Shown here piece after piece: positions 33,982-41,770 of a DNA stretch of 64,000 nucleotides (the first letter of the stretch is position 1; each line of letters begins with the position of its first letter). The DNA comes from a virus. The stretch is taken from the IMG/VR virus record IMGVR_UViG_3300037294_000266, positions 1 through 64,000 of that record. One strand, given 5' to 3'. A program made the position numbers and the translations under genes. The notes under the pieces were generated by a model. That model did not search any database. It saw only the letters and a program-made list of their open reading frames with translations, and had not been told where the DNA came from.

Positions 33982-34449
33982 ATGTCTCATCTCTATCACG
34001 GGTCGGGATACAAACAGACCGAACTGAAACCCGGTATCATGCACACAGGTGTATTGGTAGAGTGGGATAAAACGGAATCAAACGAATGGCTGTACGCCAC
34101 CGAACTAATGGAAGAAGCCATTGCTCAAGGCGTTGCGTCGACATTGGAGAAAACGTACAACCTGTCACGATATCGCTCTTCCGGCAATGAGATCATCATG
34201 ATCTTTGATGGAGCCGTTCCGACTCGCGCCATTCTTGATTCTCTGGAAGTCTATCTCTATAAGTTAGACTGGGCAAAGGACATGTGGGTCTCTGTCAATA
34301 ACCTCCATAATGGAATGGTTAACGAATATAAGACCAAGCAGGTTGTCAAGTCAGGGTTTATTGATTCGTGCGAAGCAGTTGATGTTAAGAAGTGGCTGTC
34401 CCGTAAGAAGGTAACTATCAAGGCCAAGACGGCTGCCATGAACTGGTAG
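33982..34449 (+). CDS. Putative ADP-ribosyltransferase-like protein
   Basis: A 155-residue protein. It starts LYHGSGYKQTELKPG (residues 4-18) and continues to NEWLYATELMEEAIAQG (about 35-51). The sequence His-Gly-Ser, a following basic/PG segment, then Tyr-Ala-Thr before a helix recalls the 'H-Y-[E]' ADP-ribosyltransferase fold as in DUF3990-like proteins. I cannot place the third catalytic residue with certainty. If active it would modify host proteins early in infection. Isolated on the plus strand and closed by a strong hairpin. Confidence 0.5.
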   Translation: MSHLYHGSGYKQTELKPGIMHTGVLVEWDKTESNEWLYATELMEEAIAQGVASTLEKTYNLSRYRSSGNEIIMIFDGAVPTRAILDSLEVYLYKLDWAKDMWVSVNNLHNGMVNEYKTKQVVKSGFIDSCEAVDVKKWLSRKKVTIKAKTAAMNW

Positions 34450-34467
34450 AACCAAAAAAAGAAAGCT

Positions 34468-34491
34468 AGAGGAGGCCCTAGGGCCTCCTCT
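34468..34491. terminator. Bidirectional terminator
   Basis: AGAGGAGGCCCT / AGGGCCTCCTCT perfect 12-bp palindrome between convergent genes, with A-rich left and TTAT right flanks. Confidence 0.8.
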
Positions 34492-34498
34492 TATGCTG

Positions 34499-35077
34499 TC
34501 AGTGGCCTTGCAAGTAAGCTTTGATACGATCGCTTGTAAGAACCGTAAGGTCGCGACTACCGAAGCGAGAGGCGCTTGTGGAGATACCTTGGAACTCACG
34601 CCCATCGAACACCACTGCACTCACATGCTGTTTGGTCACATGCATGATACCGTCATGACCATTCAGTACACATTTGTGCCATCCGCGACTGTGCTCCAAC
34701 TTACTACGATCGCCAAAGTCGGCCAAGGTAAGATCAACCACTTCAAGTCGACGAATCTCTTTCTGGAAATGAGACCAGAAGATTGGAGCAACCACTGGAC
34801 GTGCCCGCGCTACCGATAAGATAGAGTTTGGCCCGATAGGTTCAACGATATCTTCAACAGCCGCCGGTGTGACGACTACTTCAGGTTTCTCAACGATCTC
34901 CTCAACAGGCTCAATAACAACCTCCTCAACAGACGGCTTAGAGACAGTGTTAAGCGCTACAATCGCACCTTCAACCGAGCGCTTGGCCTTACCACGTTTC
35001 ATGAACTTGAGACTGACACCGCCAGCCACAACCGCAACCGCTACAACACCAACAGCAACAACAATAGGCTTGACCAT
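34499..35077 (-). CDS. Membrane-anchored protein with charged linker
   Basis: A 192-residue protein from the ATG at 35077 (GAGG upstream); a GTG one codon earlier is less likely. One N-terminal transmembrane helix (VVAVGVVAVAVVAGGVSL), a short basic stretch, an acidic Val/Glu/Pro-rich linker (about residues 50-85), and a folded C-terminal domain of about 105 residues. Probably inner-membrane with the domain in the cytoplasm because of the KRGKAKR after the helix. A class 1 promoter-like site lies 50 nt upstream. Function unknown. Confidence 0.7.
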   Translation of the reverse strand: MVKPIVVAVGVVAVAVVAGGVSLKFMKRGKAKRSVEGAIVALNTVSKPSVEEVVIEPVEEIVEKPEVVVTPAAVEDIVEPIGPNSILSVARARPVVAPIFWSHFQKEIRRLEVVDLTLADFGDRSKLEHSRGWHKCVLNGHDGIMHVTKQHVSAVVFDGREFQGISTSASRFGSRDLTVLTSDRIKAYLQGH

Positions 35078-35126
35078 CACGTAATCCTCATTACAGGTTA
35101 TGTAAGGTTAACTCCTTACTCGTGAC

Positions 35127-35157
35127 TATCATGTATCGTTGAAAATAATTGGAATCG
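35127..35157 (-). promoter_or_regulatory. Class 1 promoter-like motif
   Basis: Minus strand GATTCCAATTATTTTCAACG then ATACATGATA, 50 nt upstream of the ATG at 35077, just past a terminator. Confidence 0.7.
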
Positions 35158-35163
35158 ACATAG

Positions 35164-35184
35164 AGGAGGGCCTGAGCCCTCCCT
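35164..35184 (-). terminator. Terminator hairpin
   Basis: GGAGGGC-ctga-GCCCTCC stem just beyond the stop codon of the gene at 35193. Confidence 0.7.
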
Positions 35185-35192
35185 TATGCTGT

Positions 35193-35495
35193 TTAGCATT
35201 TGGCAGCGGCCATGGCATAGAACTCATGGTTGATCTTTATCAACTGATCCAACGTCATGGCGGTATGGAGTTCGTCCATGAACACACCAGTGATGGCTTG
35301 ACAAGTGACCATGAGATGTTTAGCTGATTCGAACTCTTCGCCCTGCAACGTCCCCTTAGGTGCTCGCAGTATCAACTGTAAGAACGTATTGAGATGACTG
35401 GCGGTAATCCGTGCTGCCAGCCAACGTTGCGGGTTGTCATTGTATCCAGGAGGGACAGGGGTTCCTATGGATGTCGTTACACTGACCATGCTCAT
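35193..35495 (-). CDS. Hypothetical helical protein
   Basis: A 100-residue, largely helical protein. It follows the fibre chaperone-like gene at 35499 by 3 nt, so the two are translationally coupled. It may be a partner subunit of that chaperone or an unrelated small protein. No family recognised. Confidence 0.6.
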   Translation of the reverse strand: MSMVSVTTSIGTPVPPGYNDNPQRWLAARITASHLNTFLQLILRAPKGTLQGEEFESAKHLMVTCQAITGVFMDELHTAMTLDQLIKINHEFYAMAAAKC

Positions 35496-35498
35496 GAT

Positions 35499-36119
35499 TT
35501 ACCCCTGTAATGAAAATGACCACGTAACCGCTTTCAAGGCGATACGGTCATCGGCAGCAACGGCTGCCAACATTTGTTTCTCAGCGCCGTGGCGGCGGGC
35601 TGTGATGGTTGCCAACGCTGGGCTGAAGATCGCATCATTGGTCAGTACTCGTTCAGCAAGACCATATATCCCGCCTGAAATACCTTCCATAGTGCGTTGA
35701 GCAGCAAGATCATAGATGAACGGCGCTAAGGCCCGTGGGAAGTCCTCGACCAGTCGAGTATCGTCCTCAGCCAACCAGGCCATCAATTTGACGGATTCAT
35801 CACGCTGGATAGACCACGTAATCACTTCAGACAATGGATAGGTCTGCTTCAAATACGCCACCATTATCTCGTAATCATTGTTCATGACTGCTAAGATGTT
35901 CTGATAGACACTCTGGATACTGGCTACTGGGAATGGGGTATCTGGCGCGCGTGTACTTGGAACATTACCCACACCTGCCTCGAGTATCCGGCCTTCCATC
36001 ATTTCTTGACGAAGTTCTTCAAACCGTTCTTCAGTCACCTCGACTGCATCTACCCAGATTTTGTTATCTTTGTTAAAAACCAATCGACTCGGAGAGAAAT
36101 AATACACTGGCGTCACCAT
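35499..36119 (-). CDS. Tail-fibre assembly chaperone-like protein
   Basis: A 206-residue protein, clearly related to the gene at 52997. Both have 'TYP-x-x-E-x-x-TW-x-x-Q' near the middle, then a 'P-F-x-x-x-L-x-x-QR' helix, 'LxxRVLxNxxIxSP', 'TARRHGAEKQ'-like, and end in TWSFSxQ. The pattern 'Y--E--TW--Q--E' is typical of phage fibre-assembly (DUF4376-type) proteins. This copy sits away from obvious fibre genes, next to a structured RNA region. A class 2-like site lies 15 nt upstream. Confidence 0.65.
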   Translation of the reverse strand: MVTPVYYFSPSRLVFNKDNKIWVDAVEVTEERFEELRQEMMEGRILEAGVGNVPSTRAPDTPFPVASIQSVYQNILAVMNNDYEIMVAYLKQTYPLSEVITWSIQRDESVKLMAWLAEDDTRLVEDFPRALAPFIYDLAAQRTMEGISGGIYGLAERVLTNDAIFSPALATITARRHGAEKQMLAAVAADDRIALKAVTWSFSLQG

Positions 36120-36133
36120 TAGATAAAGTTTAA

Positions 36134-36144
36134 ATCTATAGGAT
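36134..36144 (-). promoter_or_regulatory. Weak class 2 promoter-like motif
   Basis: Minus strand ATCCTATAGAT, only 15 nt from the ATG at 36119, so it is the least convincing member of the class. Confidence 0.3.
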
Positions 36145-36149
36145 AGGTA

Positions 36150-36353
36150 CTACAAAAATAAAAGAAAAAAGGCTTTGGGGTAACTCTTTGGCTAGCGAGC
36201 CCAGGGATGATCAATCCCCAGTCGTTAGCAATCTAAGAGTTCCCCGTGACCCTACAACATGACACTGACCTAAGACGGCCTTGGATTAAAATCCAATAAG
36301 TTCGAACTTAATCGATTTGAGTTTGGTTCGGTCTGTTTATACCGAGACTAGTC
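36150..36353 (-). ncRNA. Candidate structured RNA with terminal poly-U
   Basis: About 200 nt without a gene. On the minus strand GGGGAACTCTT pairs with AAGAGTTACCCC, enclosing a GGCTCGCTAGCC-like arm (GCTAACGA / TCGCTAGC) and an inner GGGAT / ATCCC stem, followed by AAGCCTTTTTTCTTTTATTTTT. Upstream lie TGGATTTTAATCCA and AAGTTCGAACTT palindromes. It is either a complex terminator of the unit ending at 36354 or a separate small RNA. Confidence 0.5.
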
Positions 36354-36737
36354 TTAGCTAACGAGTACCTTAAACACGCGCTTTGAGTCCTCTCGGTTGC
36401 TGAGGCTGCAATACTGAAACCCAGTGTGGCACACAATCCAATCAGACGATCGCCGTTCGAAGTTCCCACCTGCTCGTTCTTTTACAAACGAGTGCGAACG
36501 AATGATCCATTTCCACAGATCATCTTCCGAGTATGGGTTATCTTGAGGGGCTTCGGCTGATGAAGTTTTCCAGTACTGGACTGGTTCTTCGATGGCGCAT
36601 GCGACACTACAGTTCAGTAAGGCAGCGAGAGCAATTGCTCCGATGCTGATCGTTAACGCTCCATGGTCCGGGTTGGGATTGATCTTCTCGTCAGTATACT
36701 GGTAATACAGCTCACGGGAGCCACCCTTACGACCGCC
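36354..36737 (-). CDS. Secreted-type ORF lacking a normal start codon
   Basis: A 127-codon open frame that looks coding but has no ATG, GTG or TTG at a useful position. It reads GGRKGGSRELYYQYTDEKIN, then a hydrophobic TISIGAIALAALLN segment with CSVACA (signal-peptide-like), then a soluble part such as SEDDLWKWIIRSHSF and CHTGFQYCSLSNRED. It overlaps the gene at 36653 in another frame. It could be reached by a -1 shift at CAT-AAG near 36738, or start at ATC (36636-36650 area) after GGAGCG, or be part of a frameshifted pseudogene. The coding look is judged from composition only. Confidence 0.5.
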   Translation of the reverse strand, partial: GGRKGGSRELYYQYTDEKINPNPDHGALTISIGAIALAALLNCSVACAIEEPVQYWKTSSAEAPQDNPYSEDDLWKWIIRSHSFVKERAGGNFERRSSDWIVCHTGFQYCSLSNREDSKRVFKVLVS

Positions 36738-36925
36738 TTATGATCGTGGGTGGCGGCGATGCCTGTTAGTGCGCTGATGGAGATGCCTGTAGATCGTAGA
36801 GGGGTCAGCTTAGCCAGAGGCCCCAGCCTCAAACTGCCAATCGAACGCACCAGCGATACAACTCGCCAGATTGTACGTGACCAAAATAGACTTCCAAGTA
36901 ACCCACCTGAGAGGAATCCGAACAT
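36653..36925 (-). CDS. Small membrane-associated protein, possibly frameshifted
   Basis: A 90-residue frame starting at an ATG with AAGGA upstream. The N-terminus (FGFLSGGLLGSLFW) is hydrophobic. The first 63 residues look natural up to ATHDHK; the remaining residues in this frame are Arg/Ser/Thr-rich and less protein-like than the alternative frame that continues to 36354. A real two-part gene with a frame change near 36738 is therefore possible. Confidence 0.5.
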   Translation of the reverse strand: MFGFLSGGLLGSLFWSRTIWRVVSLVRSIGSLRLGPLAKLTPLRSTGISISALTGIAATHDHKAVVRVAPVSCITSILTRRSIPTRTMER

Positions 36926-36996
36926 TGCTGTCCTTATGATTCAGTTATCGGGAGTTTCACATAGATCATGTAACTATCGTAAATAAATACGGATGG

Positions 36997-37518
36997 TTAG
37001 GATAGCTGGGTTACTTCTGGGAACAAGACATTGAGCTTAGCGACGATGAAGTCAATCTTCATGGTCGTAAAGCCAGAACCGTTGGATACCCCCTGCTCAT
37101 TGAACTGTTTAAAGGTATCGTCATCAGAGAGACCTGCCGCGAGTATTGCCGCGATTAAGTCTCGATTGTACTCGCTATCGCTCATTGCCCAACTCACACC
37201 CAAGCCCTGAGGCAATGAATGGACATCGACTGTGTATGATTTATCATCGTCAATGTATATATCCGCTTGCCACAGCGCACCGTGTCTGTCGATGATCAGA
37301 GATGCTGATGTCGTTGATGTTTTGTACCACGTGTCGAATAGTACTCTACCTTCCAGAACTGAAGGCAGATCTGGACCGAGTCCGGTTAACGGATAGATAA
37401 ACCCATGGCGCGTGAAGAACTGATTTTCAGAAGATCCAGCTACCTTTATAGATAGACCTTCCCGAATTGGAGGAATGTTACTAAAACCGATTTTACCATC
37501 CCGGTAGAACAGCGTCAT
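36997..37518 (-). CDS. Ntn-hydrolase (proteasome/HslV-like) paralogue, divergent
   Basis: A 173-residue protein. The second of two adjacent ATGs (37518) is chosen because GGAGG is six nt away and it leaves Thr at position 2 (MTLFYRDGKIGF), aligning with MTAIVFHQGKIYG in the upstream gene. Later a helix reading LIAAILAAGLSDDDTF matches the 'A-x-x-x-G-x-x-x-x-EAF' helix of the HslV group. The G-[ST]-G stretch is less clear than in its partner. The start overlaps the upstream stop (ATGA). It may be an inactive or specialised partner subunit. Confidence 0.55.
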   Translation of the reverse strand: MTLFYRDGKIGFSNIPPIREGLSIKVAGSSENQFFTRHGFIYPLTGLGPDLPSVLEGRVLFDTWYKTSTTSASLIIDRHGALWQADIYIDDDKSYTVDVHSLPQGLGVSWAMSDSEYNRDLIAAILAAGLSDDDTFKQFNEQGVSNGSGFTTMKIDFIVAKLNVLFPEVTQLS

Positions 37519-38045
37519 CATTCACCTCCCTTAATAACAAACTGTTTAAGTCGTGTAGTATCGATCGTGTCGAACGTCGAACCAGAGAGGTAATCTAGAG
37601 TGGGCAAGCGTTTGAAGGCTTCGTTAGGAGTCAGACCACAGCGCAATAGAGAAGCAAGCATGGGCCCGCCGGTACCACAGGCATGAGTCTTACCGTCCAG
37701 ACGTACGACGAAAACAATCCCAGTGTCTTTTAAGGCATACTGAACATTCTTTGTACAGATTATTGCGTTGGTGAAATCAATGTCATTCCCGTGGCTGAGG
37801 TTGAGATCAGTTAATTTGATACAGTCTCGACCATTCAGATACATGGCTGTTATAAGTGCTCGAAACAAGGACTCGTACTTGTCGCGATTAAGTTCGGTAA
37901 CTGATTTACCCGAAACCGCATATGCGAAAGATTTGTCTTTACTGATAAGGACCTTCTCCCCATCAATGAAAGTAACGGGAGTAGTGAAAGAAACTTGCTT
38001 CCGATCGCCGTATATTTTACCCTGGTGAAATACGATAGCTGTCAT
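37518..38045 (-). CDS. Ntn-hydrolase (proteasome/HslV-like) protein
   Basis: A 175-residue protein with the outline of an Ntn-hydrolase such as HslV: Thr at position 2 (MTAIVFHQGKIYGDRK, with the conserved G-x-x-x-DR), a strand FAYAVSGKS (about 47-55), and ACGTGGPMLASLLRCGLTPN then EAFKRLPTLDYLSGS (about 120-150), which parallels 'GSG--YA-AAL--G----EA'. Phage HslV-like proteins are known from memory but their substrates are not. Met removal would expose Thr as the nucleophile. It forms a pair with the gene at 36997, suggesting hetero-oligomers. Confidence 0.65.
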   Translation of the reverse strand: MTAIVFHQGKIYGDRKQVSFTTPVTFIDGEKVLISKDKSFAYAVSGKSVTELNRDKYESLFRALITAMYLNGRDCIKLTDLNLSHGNDIDFTNAIICTKNVQYALKDTGIVFVVRLDGKTHACGTGGPMLASLLRCGLTPNEAFKRLPTLDYLSGSTFDTIDTTRLKQFVIKGGE

Positions 38046-38061
38046 AAAAGATCCGTCATAA

Positions 38062-38082
38062 AGGGGAGGCTGTGCCTCCCCT
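38062..38082 (-). terminator. Terminator hairpin
   Basis: AGGGGAGGC-tgt-GCCTCCCCT stem just after the stop codon of the gene at 38088. Confidence 0.7.
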
Positions 38083-38087
38083 AGTGA

Positions 38088-38408
38088 TTAACAGTTAAAA
38101 CCCTTCAAGAAGGCCGCATCGTCTTTATTGCAACCACGAGAACTCGGACTCTGCGCAACTGCTGCTGTTGGCAATGGAGCGCCGCCTTCAACTGGTTCGA
38201 TGGACAGATCATCCATGATCAGTTCGAACGAACTGCCGGCCTTGAGACCTTTCTTCGTATCGACCTCGACCGCTAACTGGATCTTGTCATCGATCTTGAA
38301 CTGAAGAGTATTGGAGTTATGCGTAACGACCACACAAATTATCTTGTCTTTGCCGCCAGCGATATGTTTCAACATCGAAGTCAGTGAATCATTACTATTA
38401 ATCTTCAT
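38088..38408 (-). CDS. Hypothetical protein
   Basis: A 106-residue protein with a small beta-rich core (IICVVVTHNSNTLQFKIDD) and a flexible Pro/Ser-rich tail ending in two cysteines. Not recognised. A terminator lies on each side, so it is transcribed alone or by read-through from the Nudix gene. Confidence 0.6.
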   Translation of the reverse strand: MKINSNDSLTSMLKHIAGGKDKIICVVVTHNSNTLQFKIDDKIQLAVEVDTKKGLKAGSSFELIMDDLSIEPVEGGAPLPTAAVAQSPSSRGCNKDDAAFLKGFNC

Positions 38409-38437
38409 GCGGTATTTCCTCAGGATGGATCAATTAG

Positions 38438-38469
38438 ACATAGAGGAGGGTTCGAACCCTCCTCTATGT
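38438..38469 (-). terminator. Terminator hairpin
   Basis: A perfect 16-bp palindrome (ACATAGAGGAGGGTTC / GAACCCTCCTCTATGT) just before the end of the Nudix gene at 38484. Confidence 0.85.
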
Positions 38470-38483
38470 TTGACGTGGATCAA

Positions 38484-39554
38484 TTAGCCTTGAACTTCTT
38501 CGCCATGTACGCCAGGGCTGAATGCAGCTTCTGCTTCCAGCTCTTGCAGATGAGGAATGAGGATCTTCGACCAGGCTTCGAAAAGCTCGGTATCAGCTTC
38601 CAACTGCTCACGGTTGTACCAACCCACTGTACGGTACTTGGTTTCACGAACAACGAAGTCGTATTCGGCCGGGATCTGAATAACACCCACGACAGCGATG
38701 TGAGTATTGCCAACGAAGCCTTTGACTTCTGGCTTGTAGTCAGACAAGAACGCGACCGGCAGGAGAGAGGCGTCGATCCTGCCTGCATTGCGAGTAGTGG
38801 GTTCTTTACCGAAGACGTCAGTGTAGACCGTGTTGATAGGGGTTGGTGTAGTGAATACCAACAGACCCTTTTCAGTATCTTCGGCCATTGGAATGATGAT
38901 GTACTCATCTTTAACCAACAGAGGTTCGCCAACAACTTCTGTCAGGTATTCAGACAACGGACCAGTAGCAGCAATGGCTTGGATGCCGGTCAGTTTGAAA
39001 TGAGTCAGAAGCTCGTTACTCATTTCCTGGGCATCGAGAGGACGCGGACTGTACTCCGGCAGCAACAACTGGATTTCTTCACCCAGTTCACGCACACCCG
39101 AACGCATGGTGGAGAAGTACGAAGACGGACATTCAGCATGATAGTCCACTTCGTTACCGTCTGCATCATAGACACCGTGACCTGTTACATCGCTCACGTC
39201 AACATGGCCACCAAAGCCAAAGCTGTAGTTGTCTTTCAACTTGTCTTCGCTACCGGCAGAGCGCTGGTATACGGCAAACAGAGTTTCGGTGCCGATCTTC
39301 TTGGTGACGACCATATATAGGATCAACTGGCGTACGGATTCGGTCTGGTCGATGGTGGAACGACGCATGCCAACGAACCCAGCATCCATTTCCATCATCT
39401 TGTTGCGGATCTCGTTCTCAGGATAGAACTTGGCCGAGCCGGACATATCCGGCACCAGGTCCTTCAGAACGAATTCTGGCAGATAACCGAAGGTGGTCTC
39501 ATCGCGCTTGGTACGGACGAATGGATTGAGTTTGACGATGTTTTGCTGGTCCAT
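38484..39554 (-). CDS. Large Nudix-like protein with split Nudix box
   Basis: A 356-residue protein. FGFGGHVD (112-119) and RELGEEI (155-161) are the two halves of a Nudix box (G-x5-E-x7-RE-x-x-EE), but they are separated by about 37 residues instead of the usual 12. The spacer (DVTGHGVYDADGNEVDYHAE and following) looks like an insertion. If active it would hydrolyse a nucleoside diphosphate linked to another moiety. A second C-terminal half, including a beta-rich segment GFVGNTHIAVVGVIQIP, resembles another Nudix-fold repeat. Similar large Nudix proteins occur in phiKZ-like phages as I remember them. It is flanked by terminators. Confidence 0.65.
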   Translation of the reverse strand: MDQQNIVKLNPFVRTKRDETTFGYLPEFVLKDLVPDMSGSAKFYPENEIRNKMMEMDAGFVGMRRSTIDQTESVRQLILYMVVTKKIGTETLFAVYQRSAGSEDKLKDNYSFGFGGHVDVSDVTGHGVYDADGNEVDYHAECPSSYFSTMRSGVRELGEEIQLLLPEYSPRPLDAQEMSNELLTHFKLTGIQAIAATGPLSEYLTEVVGEPLLVKDEYIIIPMAEDTEKGLLVFTTPTPINTVYTDVFGKEPTTRNAGRIDASLLPVAFLSDYKPEVKGFVGNTHIAVVGVIQIPAEYDFVVRETKYRTVGWYNREQLEADTELFEAWSKILIPHLQELEAEAAFSPGVHGEEVQG

Positions 39555-39585
39555 GAGGACTCCTTTACGTTTAAGAATATTGATT

Positions 39586-39604
39586 GGGGAGGGATTGCCT
39601 CCCC
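39586..39604 (-). terminator. Terminator hairpin
   Basis: GGGGAGG / CCTCCCC stem just past the stop codon of the gene at 39612. Confidence 0.65.
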
Positions 39605-39611
39605 CGTTGAA

Positions 39612-41474
39612 TTAGATGCTGACGGGAACGCCAGCGGTGGATGGTGCAGCAACATTAACTTCAGGAGCTTTAATGCTGCGGTCAGTGATCACCGGATACT
39701 TGTCGAAATCAGGCGCCACTGTCCAACCATTGGCATCAAAGCGATAACGCATGTCACGTGAACCGAAACGCGCCTGTCCTTCGTCATTCATGCGGACGTA
39801 AATGATGACGGCTATTGTGCGATCCTGACGTGGATGGCGAGGCCCGAAGACCATGGAAATACTCTGCTGTGTTTCAGCACGCGGAATCTCGGTCACACGG
39901 GAATAATCTTCCAGTGCACGACGGTGATCGCGGAACTCTGGCTTCATCGATTCTGCAAACAACGCAGGACGAGGAGCCATTGGCATTGAAATACCACCGA
40001 ACTGGAAGAAGATCATGTCTTCGTCATTCCGGGCACAGTAACCAATGGCCTTGTTCGTACTGATCGACAACACCGGCAACACTGCTTCACGATCTTTCAA
40101 AACGTGAGGCTGTGGGCGCAGTTGGTGCAGCTGATAGCCTTCGCTATATTTCCATGGAATGAACGGCGCACGATTCTCCTCAGTGTCCCAGCTGAAGATT
40201 GGTTTGGCTTCGCGGTTTGCCATGCCATTGATCAGAATCGGCATGAACGTAATGCCAGTGGCCACAAAGCCAATCTCGTCAGCAAACGGCAGTATTTCGT
40301 TTATGAAATAGCCGAGGTCTACTGGCACGATCGCCGAAGGAGTGGTCAGTGTAATGCCTTTCTTTTCAGCGAACGCTGCGAAACCATTGTCAGTTGGCTT
40401 ATGAGCCTCTTCGAATGTCCACGCGCGCTTGGCTTCCCAGATAACCGGGATATCGATCTCAGCAGCTTCTGTCTGCTCCAGAGAGGCCATCCAGTCACCT
40501 TCTTCAAGGAACCGCGCAGTCTTGGCCACTTGACTTTCAGTAGCTTCGGCAGTGGTACGGAGGTAGTTCAAACCACTGGTCTTTTCTGCCCAGAACTTAG
40601 CCAGACGATCCACTTGGTTTTCAGACGAACCGGCATTGAGGATTTCTTGAGCACGAATGAGCAATTCGCCGAGCATTGAGCTACGCAGACCAAGTAGCCC
40701 CATCGAACGCATGCCGGCCTTCCAGATCGAATTGACCACCATGGTTTCTTGGCTGTACGGGTTGACCGAGGTGCTGTATTCTGGCAGTGTTTTCAGGACG
40801 TTGATATTCAAGAGCAGTTGCATGAACTGTTCCATCATAAACTTACCAGAAGCAACATACTCGATGACCCGTGATTTAAACAGGTTATCAACGAAGACCA
40901 CTGTGTTTAAATCAACCTCGCCAATGATCCGGATGAGTGTGTTCACCCGATCCATCTGCGCGCTGATACGCCCGGTGTCAATCGCCGTGCCCAGTACCGG
41001 AACACGGTGACTCAGCACTACTTGCTCGATGTAGAAGTGTCGGAATGGCTTGCCGCCGAGATTGGTGTTCTCGATGTAGTGTTGATACGGACCATCGGTA
41101 TTGAAGAGATTGGTGATTCGGCTTTCTTCAACAAACCGCTTCATTCCTTCGACCACTGTTTTCATTACCGGGTCGGTAACGACTTCAGGGTTCCAATAGA
41201 TGCTCTTGACACCGGAGTCAGTACCCATGACAAGATGGCCTACACGTGCCATGAACTTGGAGCAGGTTGTGCACGTGTATTCTTGGACGTATGCAGCTAC
41301 GTCGAGAACATCGTGCTGAAAGGCGGCAATGCGCAGCATCTTCAGGTAGTGTTGGTTCAGTTTCTTACGAGACTGGGTTACGAACAGCACGCCAACGCCT
41401 GGGCGCAGGAGTTCAGTAGCCGCAGTGCGAAGTTGATCCAGGGTGACGTGATATGTATCGTCAACAGTCGACAT
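39612..41474 (-). CDS. Large hypothetical protein, 620 residues
   Basis: Not recognised. No membrane segment or signal peptide. A Cys pair in CTTCSK (about 68-73) could be metal-binding but has no partner close by. The middle is helical and the last 250 residues are mixed. It precedes the small gene at 41501 and the Nudix gene at 41755 in the leftward direction. It could be a large enzyme or virion protein; the sequence gives no firm hint. Confidence 0.65.
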   Translation of the reverse strand: MSTVDDTYHVTLDQLRTAATELLRPGVGVLFVTQSRKKLNQHYLKMLRIAAFQHDVLDVAAYVQEYTCTTCSKFMARVGHLVMGTDSGVKSIYWNPEVVTDPVMKTVVEGMKRFVEESRITNLFNTDGPYQHYIENTNLGGKPFRHFYIEQVVLSHRVPVLGTAIDTGRISAQMDRVNTLIRIIGEVDLNTVVFVDNLFKSRVIEYVASGKFMMEQFMQLLLNINVLKTLPEYSTSVNPYSQETMVVNSIWKAGMRSMGLLGLRSSMLGELLIRAQEILNAGSSENQVDRLAKFWAEKTSGLNYLRTTAEATESQVAKTARFLEEGDWMASLEQTEAAEIDIPVIWEAKRAWTFEEAHKPTDNGFAAFAEKKGITLTTPSAIVPVDLGYFINEILPFADEIGFVATGITFMPILINGMANREAKPIFSWDTEENRAPFIPWKYSEGYQLHQLRPQPHVLKDREAVLPVLSISTNKAIGYCARNDEDMIFFQFGGISMPMAPRPALFAESMKPEFRDHRRALEDYSRVTEIPRAETQQSISMVFGPRHPRQDRTIAVIIYVRMNDEGQARFGSRDMRYRFDANGWTVAPDFDKYPVITDRSIKAPEVNVAAPSTAGVPVSI

Positions 41475-41500
41475 GGTGTATTTCCTTGGTTGATGGCTAG

Positions 41501-41770
41501 TTATTTGCCATTGTTGGTGCGGTCGAAATATTTATCGAGCTTATTGTACAGCTTTTGTTTAGCTGGAGTGAGACGTTTACTGATGCCCTCTGGCTGATTA
41601 TTCTGAGGGTTCCAGTAAACATCGCGTAGACACGTGTGCGCGTTGAGTAAGCGGACACGATACATCTGGTCGAGGGGTCGGCCAGTACGAGTGTCTTTAT
41701 CGTACTTCAGTCGAGTGAGACCCTCACTTCCAACATATTGGAAATGTTTCTTACCTAAACGAATACACAT
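41501..41770 (-). CDS. Small basic hypothetical protein
   Basis: An 89-residue basic protein, not recognised. Its start overlaps the end of the Nudix gene by 16 nt, so the two are coupled. The C-terminus is Lys-rich, which may reflect nucleic-acid binding. Confidence 0.6.
   Translation of the reverse strand: MCIRLGKKHFQYVGSEGLTRLKYDKDTRTGRPLDQMYRVRLLNAHTCLRDVYWNPQNNQPEGISKRLTPAKQKLYNKLDKYFDRTNNGK

Noticed and set aside
39612-41474. Zinc-finger reading of CTTC in the 620-residue protein
   Set aside because: Only one Cys pair is present with no second pair nearby, so no finger can be supported.
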